Origin: Treponema sp.
GTDB taxonomy: Bacteria; Spirochaetota; Spirochaetia; Treponematales; Treponemataceae
DNA length: 5,482 nucleotides
Direction of reading: 5' to 3'
Assembly (NCBI GenBank): GCA_016296205.1
Contig: JAEDJS010000084.1
Span: 1-5,482 of the forward strand
Part shown: positions 1 to 5,435 of the stretch, in pieces
Numbering within the stretch: position 1 is the first letter of the stretch
How the letters are laid out: every line of letters begins with the position of its first letter
Position numbers and translations under genes: made by a program
Notes under the pieces: model-generated
Told to the model about the DNA's origin: nothing
The model's input: only the letters and a program-made list of their open reading frames with translations
The model's database searches: none

Positions 1-862
1 GATGAGATAAATCTGCAAGACTATCAAGAATTTTTAAACTGTCTACAGCAGCCTTTACATCGTGAACTCTTATAAACGAAGCACCCTTCTGCACCCCAAT
101 CAAATCTCCGCAAACCGTTGCAATTTCACGCTGGTGAACATCTCTTCCGGTTATTGCTCCTAAAAAACTTTTCCGGCTCAAACCAAGAAGTACACTGTAT
201 TTTTTATTTCCAAGTCTGTGAAGGTTCCGCAGAAGATCAATATTAGCTTCTACAGTTTTTCCAAATCCAATACCAGGATCAATAATTATTTTTTCTTTTT
301 TAATTCCCATTTTAAGAGCAAATTTTGCCCGCTGCAAAAGATATTTATTTACAACTTTAAATGAATCACCATTCTTAACACAATCAAGAGGAGCATCCTG
401 CATCTTATCCGGATTACCCTTTTTATGCATTAAAATTACAGGCATTTGCGTTTCTTTTACAAGCTCTGCAAGTTTTGGATGGTCTTCAAATGCACTGATA
501 TCATTTAAAATATCTGCTCCATTTTCAAAACATTTTTTCATTACAGCATATTTACGAGTATCAATGCTAACAGGAATATTACTGACTTTTCTAATTTCTT
601 TTAACACCGGAATAAGGCGTTCAAGTTCAACCTCTTCACTAACATAAGTTGATCCAGGTCTAGCTGATTCTGCACCTAAATCCAGGATTTCTGCACCGTT
701 TTTTATCTGTTCCAATGCACTGTTAATCCAGTCTTTTGGGCCCATTATTCTTTCATTGGAAAAACTGTCTGGAGTACAGTTTACAATTCCCATTACAAAA
801 GAGCTGTAATCAGAGACAACAATTCTATCTGCAAGATATAAAACCGGGCGACTATTTTTCAT
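1..862 (-). CDS. folP: Dihydropteroate synthase, C-terminal end cut by the window
   Basis: DHPS condenses 6-hydroxymethyl-dihydropterin pyrophosphate with p-aminobenzoate to give dihydropteroate, a cytosolic step of folate synthesis and the sulfonamide target. The 287 codons visible are open throughout. Motifs in order are MGIVNCTPDSFS (residues 24-35), DLGAESARPGS (61-71), SIDTRK (99-104), NDIS (120-123), MHKKG (145-149), DPGIGFGK (195-202), GLSRKS (227-232) and RVHDV (265-269), which is the full TIM-barrel signature set. The length is already near the usual 270-300, so only a few residues should be missing. The start is ATG at 860-862, with an AGGA 8 nt upstream inside the end of dxs. It overlaps dxs by 11 nt, implying co-transcription and possibly coupled translation. 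Oddities are Ala67 where the family normally has Thr in the S-T-R-P-G loop, and a short first loop without the usual D-G-G after TPDSFS. Confidence 0.96.
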   Translation of the reverse strand, partial: MKNSRPVLYLADRIVVSDYSSFVMGIVNCTPDSFSNERIMGPKDWINSALEQIKNGAEILDLGAESARPGSTYVSEEVELERLIPVLKEIRKVSNIPVSIDTRKYAVMKKCFENGADILNDISAFEDHPKLAELVKETQMPVILMHKKGNPDKMQDAPLDCVKNGDSFKVVNKYLLQRAKFALKMGIKKEKIIIDPGIGFGKTVEANIDLLRNLHRLGNKKYSVLLGLSRKSFLGAITGRDVHQREIATVCGDLIGVQKGASFIRVHDVKAAVDSLKILDSLADLSH

Positions 863-2765
863 TTAATAATTCCTGAGCACATTTAATAATATTAGAAGAA
901 GTAATTCCTGCTTCCTCAAGTATCTGCTGACGATTTCCATTGGATGAAAATTTATCAGGAAATGCAATTACGCAGTTTTTATTACTGATGAATGAGCGCA
1001 GATACTGAGAAACTCCACCGTTATAAACTCCATCTTCTACAAAAACAACACAGTCATAATCTTTGCAGATTGAATTAAAATATTCTTCATCCAGAGGTTT
1101 TAAAAAACGCAGAGAATAAATATCTGTAAAAATTCCAGAAAGCAAAAGAGAACGGCCGGCAGTAACACATTCGCTGTACATTCCGCCAGTTGTAACAAGA
1201 AGAACTTTTTTTCTTGGAAGTTCCGGTTTAACTTCAAAATCTTCTTCAAGACGTTCATGAACACCAGAAGCATATTCACTGCTTTTAATTAACAGCCCTC
1301 TACCGATTTCTACAGGTTTAGAAAAACTTTCACTTTCGTTAGGACAGCTTGATTTTGGCCATCGTATAGAAACAGGAGAATCACAATCGTAAACTGCATA
1401 CTTAAAAAGGATTTTCTGATCCAAGCTTGTAGCAGGAGAAAGCATTATAAAATTTGGAACTGGCCGCAAAAGAGCAATATCAAAAATTCCCTGATGAGTT
1501 TCACCGTCTCCAGGAACAGCACCGGCTCTGTCAAAAACAAGAACTGCATGTCTGTTCTGCAAAGCCAGATCCATAATCATCTGGTCAACTGAACGCTGAA
1601 TAAAAGTTGAATATATTGCACAAACCGGAATCATTCCACCGGCAGAAAGTCCTCCGGCAAAGGTTACCGCATGTTCTTCTGCAATTCCAACATCAAAAAA
1701 ACGATCAGGAAAATGTCTTGCAAAAAGATCAAGTCCAGTTCCCTTAGCCATGGCCGCAGTAATAGCCGCAATTTTGGGATTATTAAGACCTTCTTCATAA
1801 AGCATTCTTGAAAAACTTTCTGTAAAACTCAAAGTATCAAATTTTTCAACAACACCATCAGAAATGTTAAAGGGTCCAACACCGTGGAAAGAACTCGGAT
1901 CATTTTCTGCAGGACTATAACCTTTGCCTTTCTGAGTAATTACATGAACAACAACCGGACGTGGAATATTTTTAACTCTTCTGAAAGTGTCTTCCAGCTG
2001 TTCAACATTGTGCCCGTTAAGAGGTCCCACATATTCAAATCCCAGATCAACAAAAAGATTATTTGTTAAAAAAAGCCCTTTAAGCCCCCTCTTCATTCTA
2101 AAGTTGAATTTAGCAAGCTTCTCTGAAAAATAAGGAATTTTATCAACAAGTCTGGAAAATTTATAGTTTATACTCTGATATGTTTTACTGGTTGTAAGAC
2201 GTGAAAGATATCTGGAAATACTGCCAGTGTTTTTGCTAATGCTCATCTGATTGTCATTTAAAACAACAATCAAATTAGGACTAATCTGCCCTGCATGACT
2301 TAATGCTTCAAAGGCCATGCCACCTGTTAAAGCACCATCTCCAATAACTGCTACAACTTTGTCGTCTCTGCCTTCCAGCTTCCAGGCAGTTAAAAGCCCC
2401 AGCGCAGATGAAATAGAAGAAGAAGCATGCCCGGCATCAAAATAGTCATGTTCACTTTCATTAATTCTGGTAAATCCGCTCATGCCGTCTTTTTTCCGCA
2501 GTGAATCAAAATCCTTGTATCTTCCTGTAACAAGCTTGTGAGTATAACTTTGATGGCTTACGTCAAAAATAATAGCATCTTCAGGACTGTTAAATACCCG
2601 GTGAAGTGCAAGAGTAAGTTCAACTGCACCAAGATTGCTGGCAAGATGTCCGCCGTTGTGAGCCACTGTATGAATAATCTTTTTCCGAATCTCTTCTGCT
2701 AATAGAGGAATCTTTTTTGAAGGAATCTTCTTTAAATCTTCCGGAGAATTTATATTTTGAAGCAA
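852..2765 (-). CDS. dxs: 1-deoxy-D-xylulose-5-phosphate synthase
   Basis: DXS is a thiamine-diphosphate enzyme that joins pyruvate and glyceraldehyde 3-phosphate into DXP. It is the first step of the MEP isoprenoid pathway and a precursor for thiamine and pyridoxal. The 637 residues match the family length of about 620-640. The N-terminal domain carries GGH (His40) and the ThDP/Mg motif GDG (142-144) followed by LNDN (169-172). The central Pyr domain carries GIAEEHA with Glu364 and the DRAG...THQG segment with His424. The C-terminal transketolase-like domain starts near residue 510. The start is TTG at 2763-2765, chosen because GAGGGGG lies 7 nt upstream and the protein then begins LQNINSPEDLKK, a typical DXS N-terminus. 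It has its own promoter downstream of a terminator and overlaps folP at the 3' end. The motif normally read DVGHQAYPHK is DVSHQSYTHK here, a mild variant. Confidence 0.97.
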   Translation of the reverse strand: MLQNINSPEDLKKIPSKKIPLLAEEIRKKIIHTVAHNGGHLASNLGAVELTLALHRVFNSPEDAIIFDVSHQSYTHKLVTGRYKDFDSLRKKDGMSGFTRINESEHDYFDAGHASSSISSALGLLTAWKLEGRDDKVVAVIGDGALTGGMAFEALSHAGQISPNLIVVLNDNQMSISKNTGSISRYLSRLTTSKTYQSINYKFSRLVDKIPYFSEKLAKFNFRMKRGLKGLFLTNNLFVDLGFEYVGPLNGHNVEQLEDTFRRVKNIPRPVVVHVITQKGKGYSPAENDPSSFHGVGPFNISDGVVEKFDTLSFTESFSRMLYEEGLNNPKIAAITAAMAKGTGLDLFARHFPDRFFDVGIAEEHAVTFAGGLSAGGMIPVCAIYSTFIQRSVDQMIMDLALQNRHAVLVFDRAGAVPGDGETHQGIFDIALLRPVPNFIMLSPATSLDQKILFKYAVYDCDSPVSIRWPKSSCPNESESFSKPVEIGRGLLIKSSEYASGVHERLEEDFEVKPELPRKKVLLVTTGGMYSECVTAGRSLLLSGIFTDIYSLRFLKPLDEEYFNSICKDYDCVVFVEDGVYNGGVSQYLRSFISNKNCVIAFPDKFSSNGNRQQILEEAGITSSNIIKCAQELLNEK

Positions 2766-2772
2766 AAAAATG

Positions 2773-2779
2773 CCCCCTC
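2773..2779 (-). promoter_or_regulatory. Shine-Dalgarno deciding the dxs TTG start
   Basis: GAGGGGG on the minus strand lies 7 nt before the TTG at 2763-2765. No in-frame ATG or GTG lies at a better distance. This fixes the rare TTG as the start of dxs. Confidence 0.8.
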
Positions 2780-2802
2780 AATTATCTTATTAAAGTTAAT
2801 AC

Positions 2803-2831
2803 ATTATACAGGAAATTATAAGAAATTTAAA
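2803..2831 (-). promoter_or_regulatory. Probable sigma70-type promoter of dxs-folP
   Basis: On the minus strand, TTTAAA (2826-2831) is separated by 17 bp from a perfect TATAAT (2803-2808). The transcript would begin about 20 nt upstream of the dxs Shine-Dalgarno. The promoter lies just downstream of the terminator of the preceding gene, where a new promoter is needed. The -35 is only a 4/6 match. Confidence 0.55.
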
Positions 2832-2854
2832 GAAGAAAAATTTAAAGAAGAAAA
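2823..2854. repeat. 15-bp tandem duplication upstream of dxs
   Basis: Two exact copies of AATTTAAAGAAGAAA lie head to tail (2824-2838 and 2839-2853), with one further matching base on each side. The promoter-proximal copy contains the proposed dxs -35 (TTTAAA), so a second TTTAAA sits 15 bp further upstream. Confidence 0.85.
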
Positions 2855-2873
2855 CTGATTAAGTTATTAAAGT

Positions 2874-2909
2874 AAAAAAAAGACCGTGGCACATATGATA
2901 CCACAGTCT
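2874..2909 (-). terminator. Intrinsic terminator of the small ribosomal protein gene
   Basis: On the minus strand, AGACTGTGG pairs with CCACGGTCT. This gives a 9-bp stem with one U-G pair and an 11-nt loop, followed at once by a run of Ts (2880-2874). On the plus strand the stem has a C/A mismatch and no T-run follows, so it acts in the minus direction only. It lies about 38 nt after the stop of the 29-codon gene and separates that transcript from dxs-folP. Confidence 0.88.
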
Positions 2910-2946
2910 CGTAAACATTTGAACAAGTCACATTGACTAAGCCAAA

Positions 2947-3036
2947 TTACTTATTCTTATGTCTGTTACGGCGAAGCTTCTTCTTACGCTTATGTGTAGC
3001 GATTTTAGCTCGCTTTCGTTTCTTTCCACAAGGCAC
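2947..3036 (-). CDS. Small basic ribosomal protein, COX24/AURKAIP1 family (bS22/mS38-like)
   Basis: This 29-residue protein starts MPCGKKRKRAK, continues IATHKRKKKLRR and ends NRHKNK, so more than half is Lys or Arg. I recognise it as the short bacterial AURKAIP1/COX24-domain protein (compare MPSGKKRKRHK... in Bacteroidetes). It is related to mitochondrial mS38 and mycobacterial bS22, which bind 16S-type rRNA near the decoding region. The start is GTG at 3034-3036, preceded by AAGGAG (3044-3049) at 7 nt, an excellent ribosome-binding site. It has its own promoter upstream and a strong terminator downstream, so it is a complete expressed cistron. It lies 68 nt after miaA and may also be read from the rpoZ promoter. 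The gene is short enough to be missed by most gene callers. Family assignment is by remembered sequence resemblance; the exact ribosomal position in spirochaetes is inference. Confidence 0.87.
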   Translation of the reverse strand: MPCGKKRKRAKIATHKRKKKLRRNRHKNK

Positions 3037-3056
3037 GATCGCACTCCTTATAATAA

Positions 3057-3074
3057 AACTAAAAATTTTTAGTT
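3057..3074. repeat. Perfect 18-bp palindrome in the 5' region of the small ribosomal protein gene
   Basis: AACTAAAAATTTTTAGTT is perfectly self-complementary. It lies at the predicted transcription start, just after the -10 and 7 nt before the AAGGAG. On the minus strand it is followed by TTATTATA, so a weak AT-rich hairpin terminator for miaA is possible. An operator-like site is the alternative. Confidence 0.6.
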
Positions 3075-3079
3075 CTCAT

Positions 3080-3108
3080 ATTATCGTTTTTTTTAAGATT
3101 TTAGTCAA
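3080..3108 (-). promoter_or_regulatory. Promoter of the small ribosomal protein gene
   Basis: On the minus strand, TTGACT (3103-3108) and GATAAT (3080-3085) are separated by 17 bp, both close to the sigma70 consensus. The -35 overlaps the last codons of miaA. The start would be near 3073, giving a leader of about 37 nt with a good ribosome-binding site. Confidence 0.65.
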
Positions 3109-4031
3109 GACTGAATTAAAAATTTCTTTATAACATCAGAAAATGTATCAATATCATCAGCATCAACTGTAACAGCCCCAGGAATTCCCCTCATAAAAGT
3201 ATATTGTTTTTTTGCATAATGATGAGAATCCAGCTTGATTTTTTCTTTTATCTGGTCAAGATTTTTTAATTCGCTGTCAAAAAATTCACTGTAACCAATA
3301 GCCTTCATACAGGGACTTTCTTTTCCTAACCCCATTTTTTTAAGACATTCAACTTCTTCTGCCAGACCTAGTTCAAACATTTTTTCTATACGCAAATCAA
3401 TGCGGCTGTACAAATCATCCTTTGTTCTGTTCAAAATTATAGTGCAAAAATCAAAATCACTTCTTGGAACATCAGGAGTTTTATATGAACTTAATGGTTT
3501 CCCGCTTGTGTAAAAAACTTCCAGAGCCCGGCAAATTCTATATTCATCATTTATGTTGATTTTTTTTGCATATTCAGGGTCATACAATTCAAGTTCTGCA
3601 AAAAGTGCTTCTTTACCCTGAGTTTTCATCCGCTGCTGAATCTGCTGCCTTAATTCAGGAGAACATTCCGGAGCCTTTGGAAGACCAAGAATAAAATTCC
3701 GAACATAAAAACCTGTGCCACCGCAAATTACTGGAATTTTCCCCTGCTGATTAAGCCAATGGCTGATTTTATCTGCTTCCAGAAACCATTCGTAAAGCCC
3801 AAACTGTTTGTCTGGTTCAGAAACATCAATAATATGATGAGGAATTAATCTGCACTCTTCCTGAGTTGGTTTTGCAGTTCCAATATTGCAGTACTTATAA
3901 ACAGCCTGACTGTCTGCACTTACAACCTCTGCTTTAAAATCAAAAAGACCACCCTGGCCAAAAGTCTTAGTGACCAAAGCAGTCTTCCCTGCAGCAGTAG
4001 GTGCAAAAACAACTATTGCCTTATGCTTCAT
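3105..4031 (-). CDS. miaA: tRNA dimethylallyltransferase (tRNA A37 prenylation)
   Basis: MiaA transfers a dimethylallyl group from DMAPP to N6 of A37 in tRNAs that read codons starting with U. The 308 residues are a normal length. It shows a Walker A loop APTAAGKT (10-17), SADSQAVY (38-45, with the catalytic-type Asp40), GTAKP (51-55), PHHIIDV (64-70), GGTGFYV (104-110), DEYRICRALEV (162-172), IGYSEF (245-250) and a C-terminal KKQYTFMR (274-281). The first Walker A residue is Ala where Gly is usual. The DMAPP substrate derives from the MEP pathway that the nearby dxs opens. It follows rpoZ by 27 nt. The ATG at 4029-4031 has no recognisable Shine-Dalgarno; the spacer instead holds a run of eight Ts. 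The protein N-terminus still aligns well with the family, so the start is probably right. Confidence 0.95.
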   Translation of the reverse strand: MKHKAIVVFAPTAAGKTALVTKTFGQGGLFDFKAEVVSADSQAVYKYCNIGTAKPTQEECRLIPHHIIDVSEPDKQFGLYEWFLEADKISHWLNQQGKIPVICGGTGFYVRNFILGLPKAPECSPELRQQIQQRMKTQGKEALFAELELYDPEYAKKININDEYRICRALEVFYTSGKPLSSYKTPDVPRSDFDFCTIILNRTKDDLYSRIDLRIEKMFELGLAEEVECLKKMGLGKESPCMKAIGYSEFFDSELKNLDQIKEKIKLDSHHYAKKQYTFMRGIPGAVTVDADDIDTFSDVIKKFLIQS

Positions 4032-4058
4032 ACAATAAAAAAAAGCCAGACTACAAAT

Positions 4059-4256
4059 CTAGTTGTCTTTTTCGATTCTGTACTGAATTTCTTTAGAAAA
4101 AAGCTGATCAGCGGCAACACTTACAACTTTTCCGTCATTTTCTTCAAGGATTTTATCTTGAACTTTTGCCAGCTGATATGCTCTGCGGCTGGCTGCAACA
4201 GTTACTTCGTAGGAATTACCTTCATATTCTACCAAATTTTTCAATGGAAAAATCAT
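4059..4256 (-). CDS. rpoZ: DNA-directed RNA polymerase subunit omega
   Basis: Omega binds the beta' subunit and helps assemble and stabilise RNA polymerase. The 65-residue product, starting MIFPLKNLVEY, carries the omega core. EGNSYEVTVAASRRAYQLA (12-30) corresponds to the I-G-N-R-F-D...AARRARQ helix region of E. coli omega, and EENDGKVVSVAA (38-49) to EENDKTTVIAL. The start is ATG at 4254-4256 because GAGGGG (4262-4267) lies 5 nt upstream. A longer in-frame TTG start at 4277 would put the Shine-Dalgarno inside the coding region, and I reject it. It heads the unit with miaA and diverges from recO. It is shorter than the proteobacterial protein (about 90), lacking the variable C-terminal tail. 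Confidence 0.88.
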   Translation of the reverse strand: MIFPLKNLVEYEGNSYEVTVAASRRAYQLAKVQDKILEENDGKVVSVAADQLFSKEIQYRIEKDN

Positions 4257-4309
4257 TTTAACCCCTCTCAAAATCAAATTCTAACTTGATTTTATATACA
4301 AGTTTAAAT

Positions 4310-4338
4310 ATTTTACACTAAAAAAAATCATTTGTCTA
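4310..4338 (-). promoter_or_regulatory. Probable promoter of rpoZ-miaA
   Basis: On the minus strand, TAGACA (4333-4338) is followed after 17 bp by TAAAAT (4310-4315), each close to consensus. The leader to the rpoZ ATG would be about 48 nt. A weaker alternative -10 (TATAAA) exists nearer the gene in the same AT-rich tract. Confidence 0.5.
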
Positions 4339-4356
4339 GTAAAAAATCAACTTTAC

Positions 4357-4365
4357 TGATATATT
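4357..4365 (+). promoter_or_regulatory. Extended -10 promoter of recO, positioned for a leaderless mRNA
   Basis: TGATATATT is an extended -10 (TG, one base, TATATT). Only six bases separate it from the recO ATG, so initiation 6-8 bases after the -10 falls on or beside the A of the start codon. No good -35 is present (TAGTAA at 4337-4342 is poor), as is common for extended -10 promoters. The -35 position overlaps the -35 of the divergent rpoZ promoter. Confidence 0.5.
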
Positions 4366-4371
4366 ATTCCT

Positions 4372-5154
4372 ATGGGTGAACGTAATATTTCTCTGAATGC
4401 AATAGTTCTATCAATCAAAGAAATGGGAGAAACAAACAGACAGGTTACTTTTTTCTCAGCCGAACAGGGAATTATTTATGCTACACTATACGGTGGGGCC
4501 AGAAGCAAAATGAGATCTCTTGTACAGACTTTTAACTCAGGAAGATTGTACCTCTACTGTGACGAATCAAAAAAACAGAATAAAATAGTTGATTTTGACG
4601 TAAAAAAAGTTCATTCAACTTTTAATTCCAGCCTTTACAAAATGACGGCCGCTAATTTAGCATCTGAAATTCTCATAAAAACAAAAGGTGCTGGAGACTG
4701 GGAAAAAAGTTTTACGCTGATAAACGCATTTGTAGACGGAATGGACATTTCCAGCGAAAATGAAGCAAAAATCGGAACAATAAGATTTTTATGGCGGTAC
4801 ATTCAGATTCTTGGACTTCAACCGGAAATACATTTGTGCGGCAACTGCCAGAAAAGTCTGCTGGATTTTGACCACAGTGTTTTCTATCCATTTAAATCAA
4901 AATTCCTTTGTGCCAGCTGTGAAATATTTTTTCAACTGAATCAGAATTCAACTGGAATTACCAGCCCATATTTTATTGATAAAGACGGAATCACTTATCT
5001 GAATGCCATAAACACCCTTTCTCCAGGACAAGTAAGACAAATTCAAATCAGTGATAAATCAATGAATTACCTTAAGGTTTTTCTTATGGGATTTCTTGAA
5101 CAAATTACCGGTGAAAAATTAAAAACTCTGGAAATTCTCCCAGGAATTCTTTAA
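4372..5154 (+). CDS. recO: DNA repair protein RecO
   Basis: RecO works with RecF and RecR to load RecA onto SSB-coated single-stranded DNA in gap repair and also anneals strands. The 260 residues fit the family. The N-terminal OB fold is recognisable from LNAIVLSIKEMGETNRQVTFF (8-28) and GIIYATLYGGARSK (33-46). A helical middle follows (about 85-150), then a zinc-finger-like pair, C156-x2-C159 and C180-x2-C183, flanking FYPFKSKF. The ATG at 4372 has no Shine-Dalgarno and lies six bases after an extended -10, which suggests leaderless translation. No closer downstream start fits the OB-fold alignment. The last three residues (Gly-Ile-Leu) and the stop codon are provided by the first unit of a 17-bp tandem repeat array, so the C-terminus may have been set by the repeat. 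It diverges from rpoZ. Confidence 0.9.
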   Translation: MGERNISLNAIVLSIKEMGETNRQVTFFSAEQGIIYATLYGGARSKMRSLVQTFNSGRLYLYCDESKKQNKIVDFDVKKVHSTFNSSLYKMTAANLASEILIKTKGAGDWEKSFTLINAFVDGMDISSENEAKIGTIRFLWRYIQILGLQPEIHLCGNCQKSLLDFDHSVFYPFKSKFLCASCEIFFQLNQNSTGITSPYFIDKDGITYLNAINTLSPGQVRQIQISDKSMNYLKVFLMGFLEQITGEKLKTLEILPGIL

Positions 5155-5278
5155 TTCCAGGAATTCTTTAATTCCGAGAAATCTTTAATTTCGAGAAATC
5201 TTTAATTTCGAGAAATCTTTAATTTCGGGAATTCTTTAATTCCGGGAATTATTTAATTCCGAGAATTCTTTAATTATG
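5143..5278. repeat. Array of eight 17-bp tandem repeats after recO
   Basis: There are eight contiguous units of exactly 17 bp with no spacers. Units 1, 2 and 6 read GGAATTCTTTAATTCC plus G or A. Units 3-5 are identical AGAAATCTTTAATTTCG. Unit 7 has one change (ATTT for CTTT), and unit 8 degenerates at its end (AATTATG). Each unit is an internal dyad: the first type can pair GGAATT with AATTCC around CTTT, and the second GAAAT with ATTTC around CTTTA. Adjacent units can also pair, as in AATTCCGGGAATT. Unit 1 starts exactly at the recO Gly258 codon and contains its TAA stop. No T-run follows, so it is not an ordinary terminator. Function unknown. Confidence 0.95.
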
Positions 5279-5296
5279 GCAACTTTCGGTTAAAAA

Positions 5297-5305
5297 TGAT
5301 ATAAT
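5297..5305 (+). promoter_or_regulatory. Consensus extended -10 element in the non-coding region
   Basis: TGATATAAT is a perfect extended -10 (TG, one base, TATAAT). The -35 at 17 bp, TGGCAA, is weak. A transcript would begin near 5312 and run straight into the 13-bp inverted repeat. There is no coding sequence in the window for it, so it would make either a small RNA or the leader of a gene beyond the right edge. In AT-rich DNA, chance matches are possible. Confidence 0.4.
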
Positions 5306-5315
5306 ATTAATTGAT

Positions 5316-5365
5316 AAGTTGATTTTTAACAAAATTGAATTTTCTTTTGGGCTAAAAATCAACTT
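5316..5365. repeat. Perfect 13-bp inverted repeat with 24-nt loop
   Basis: AAGTTGATTTTTA (5316-5328) is exactly complementary to TAAAAATCAACTT (5353-5365). The loop contains a further palindrome, AAAATTGAATTTT (5331-5343). No T-run follows on either side, so it is not a typical intrinsic terminator. It could be the first stem of an RNA started from the extended -10 about 10 bp upstream. Confidence 0.8.
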
Positions 5366-5386
5366 TCTGGACAATAATTATTTTAT

Positions 5387-5428
5387 ATTAAAGATTGAAT
5401 ATATCAAATTAAAGATTGAATATATCAA
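5387..5428. repeat. Perfect 21-bp tandem duplication
   Basis: ATTAAAGATTGAATATATCAA occurs twice head to tail (5387-5407 and 5408-5428) without a mismatch. Each copy holds the small dyad TTGA-ATATA-TCAA. The absence of any divergence implies a recent duplication or selection. Confidence 0.93.
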
Positions 5429-5435
5429 ATGGAGT

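Noticed and set aside
1884..2069. 61-codon plus-strand open frame inside dxs
   Set aside because: It is antisense to a strongly conserved DXS region, has no ribosome-binding site and resembles no family I know.
2926..2938. Small hairpin AGTCA-CAT-TGACT after the small ribosomal gene
   Set aside because: Only 5 bp and no T-run; the stronger terminator directly downstream explains the 3' end.
2933..3133. 66-codon plus-strand open frame
   Set aside because: It runs antisense over the small ribosomal protein gene and its promoter; its composition is explained by the complement of Lys/Arg codons and AT-rich spacer.
4257..4277. Seven-residue N-terminal extension of rpoZ from a TTG
   Set aside because: The GAGGGG site would then lie inside the gene; the ATG 5 nt after it is the natural start.
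4023..4289. 88-codon plus-strand open frame
   Set aside because: It is antisense to rpoZ, which has a family match and a good Shine-Dalgarno.
5143..5278. CRISPR array or plasmid-type iteron origin
   Set aside because: Units are contiguous with no spacers and there are no cas genes, which rules out CRISPR. The period fits iterons, but no replication initiator gene or other origin feature is in the window.
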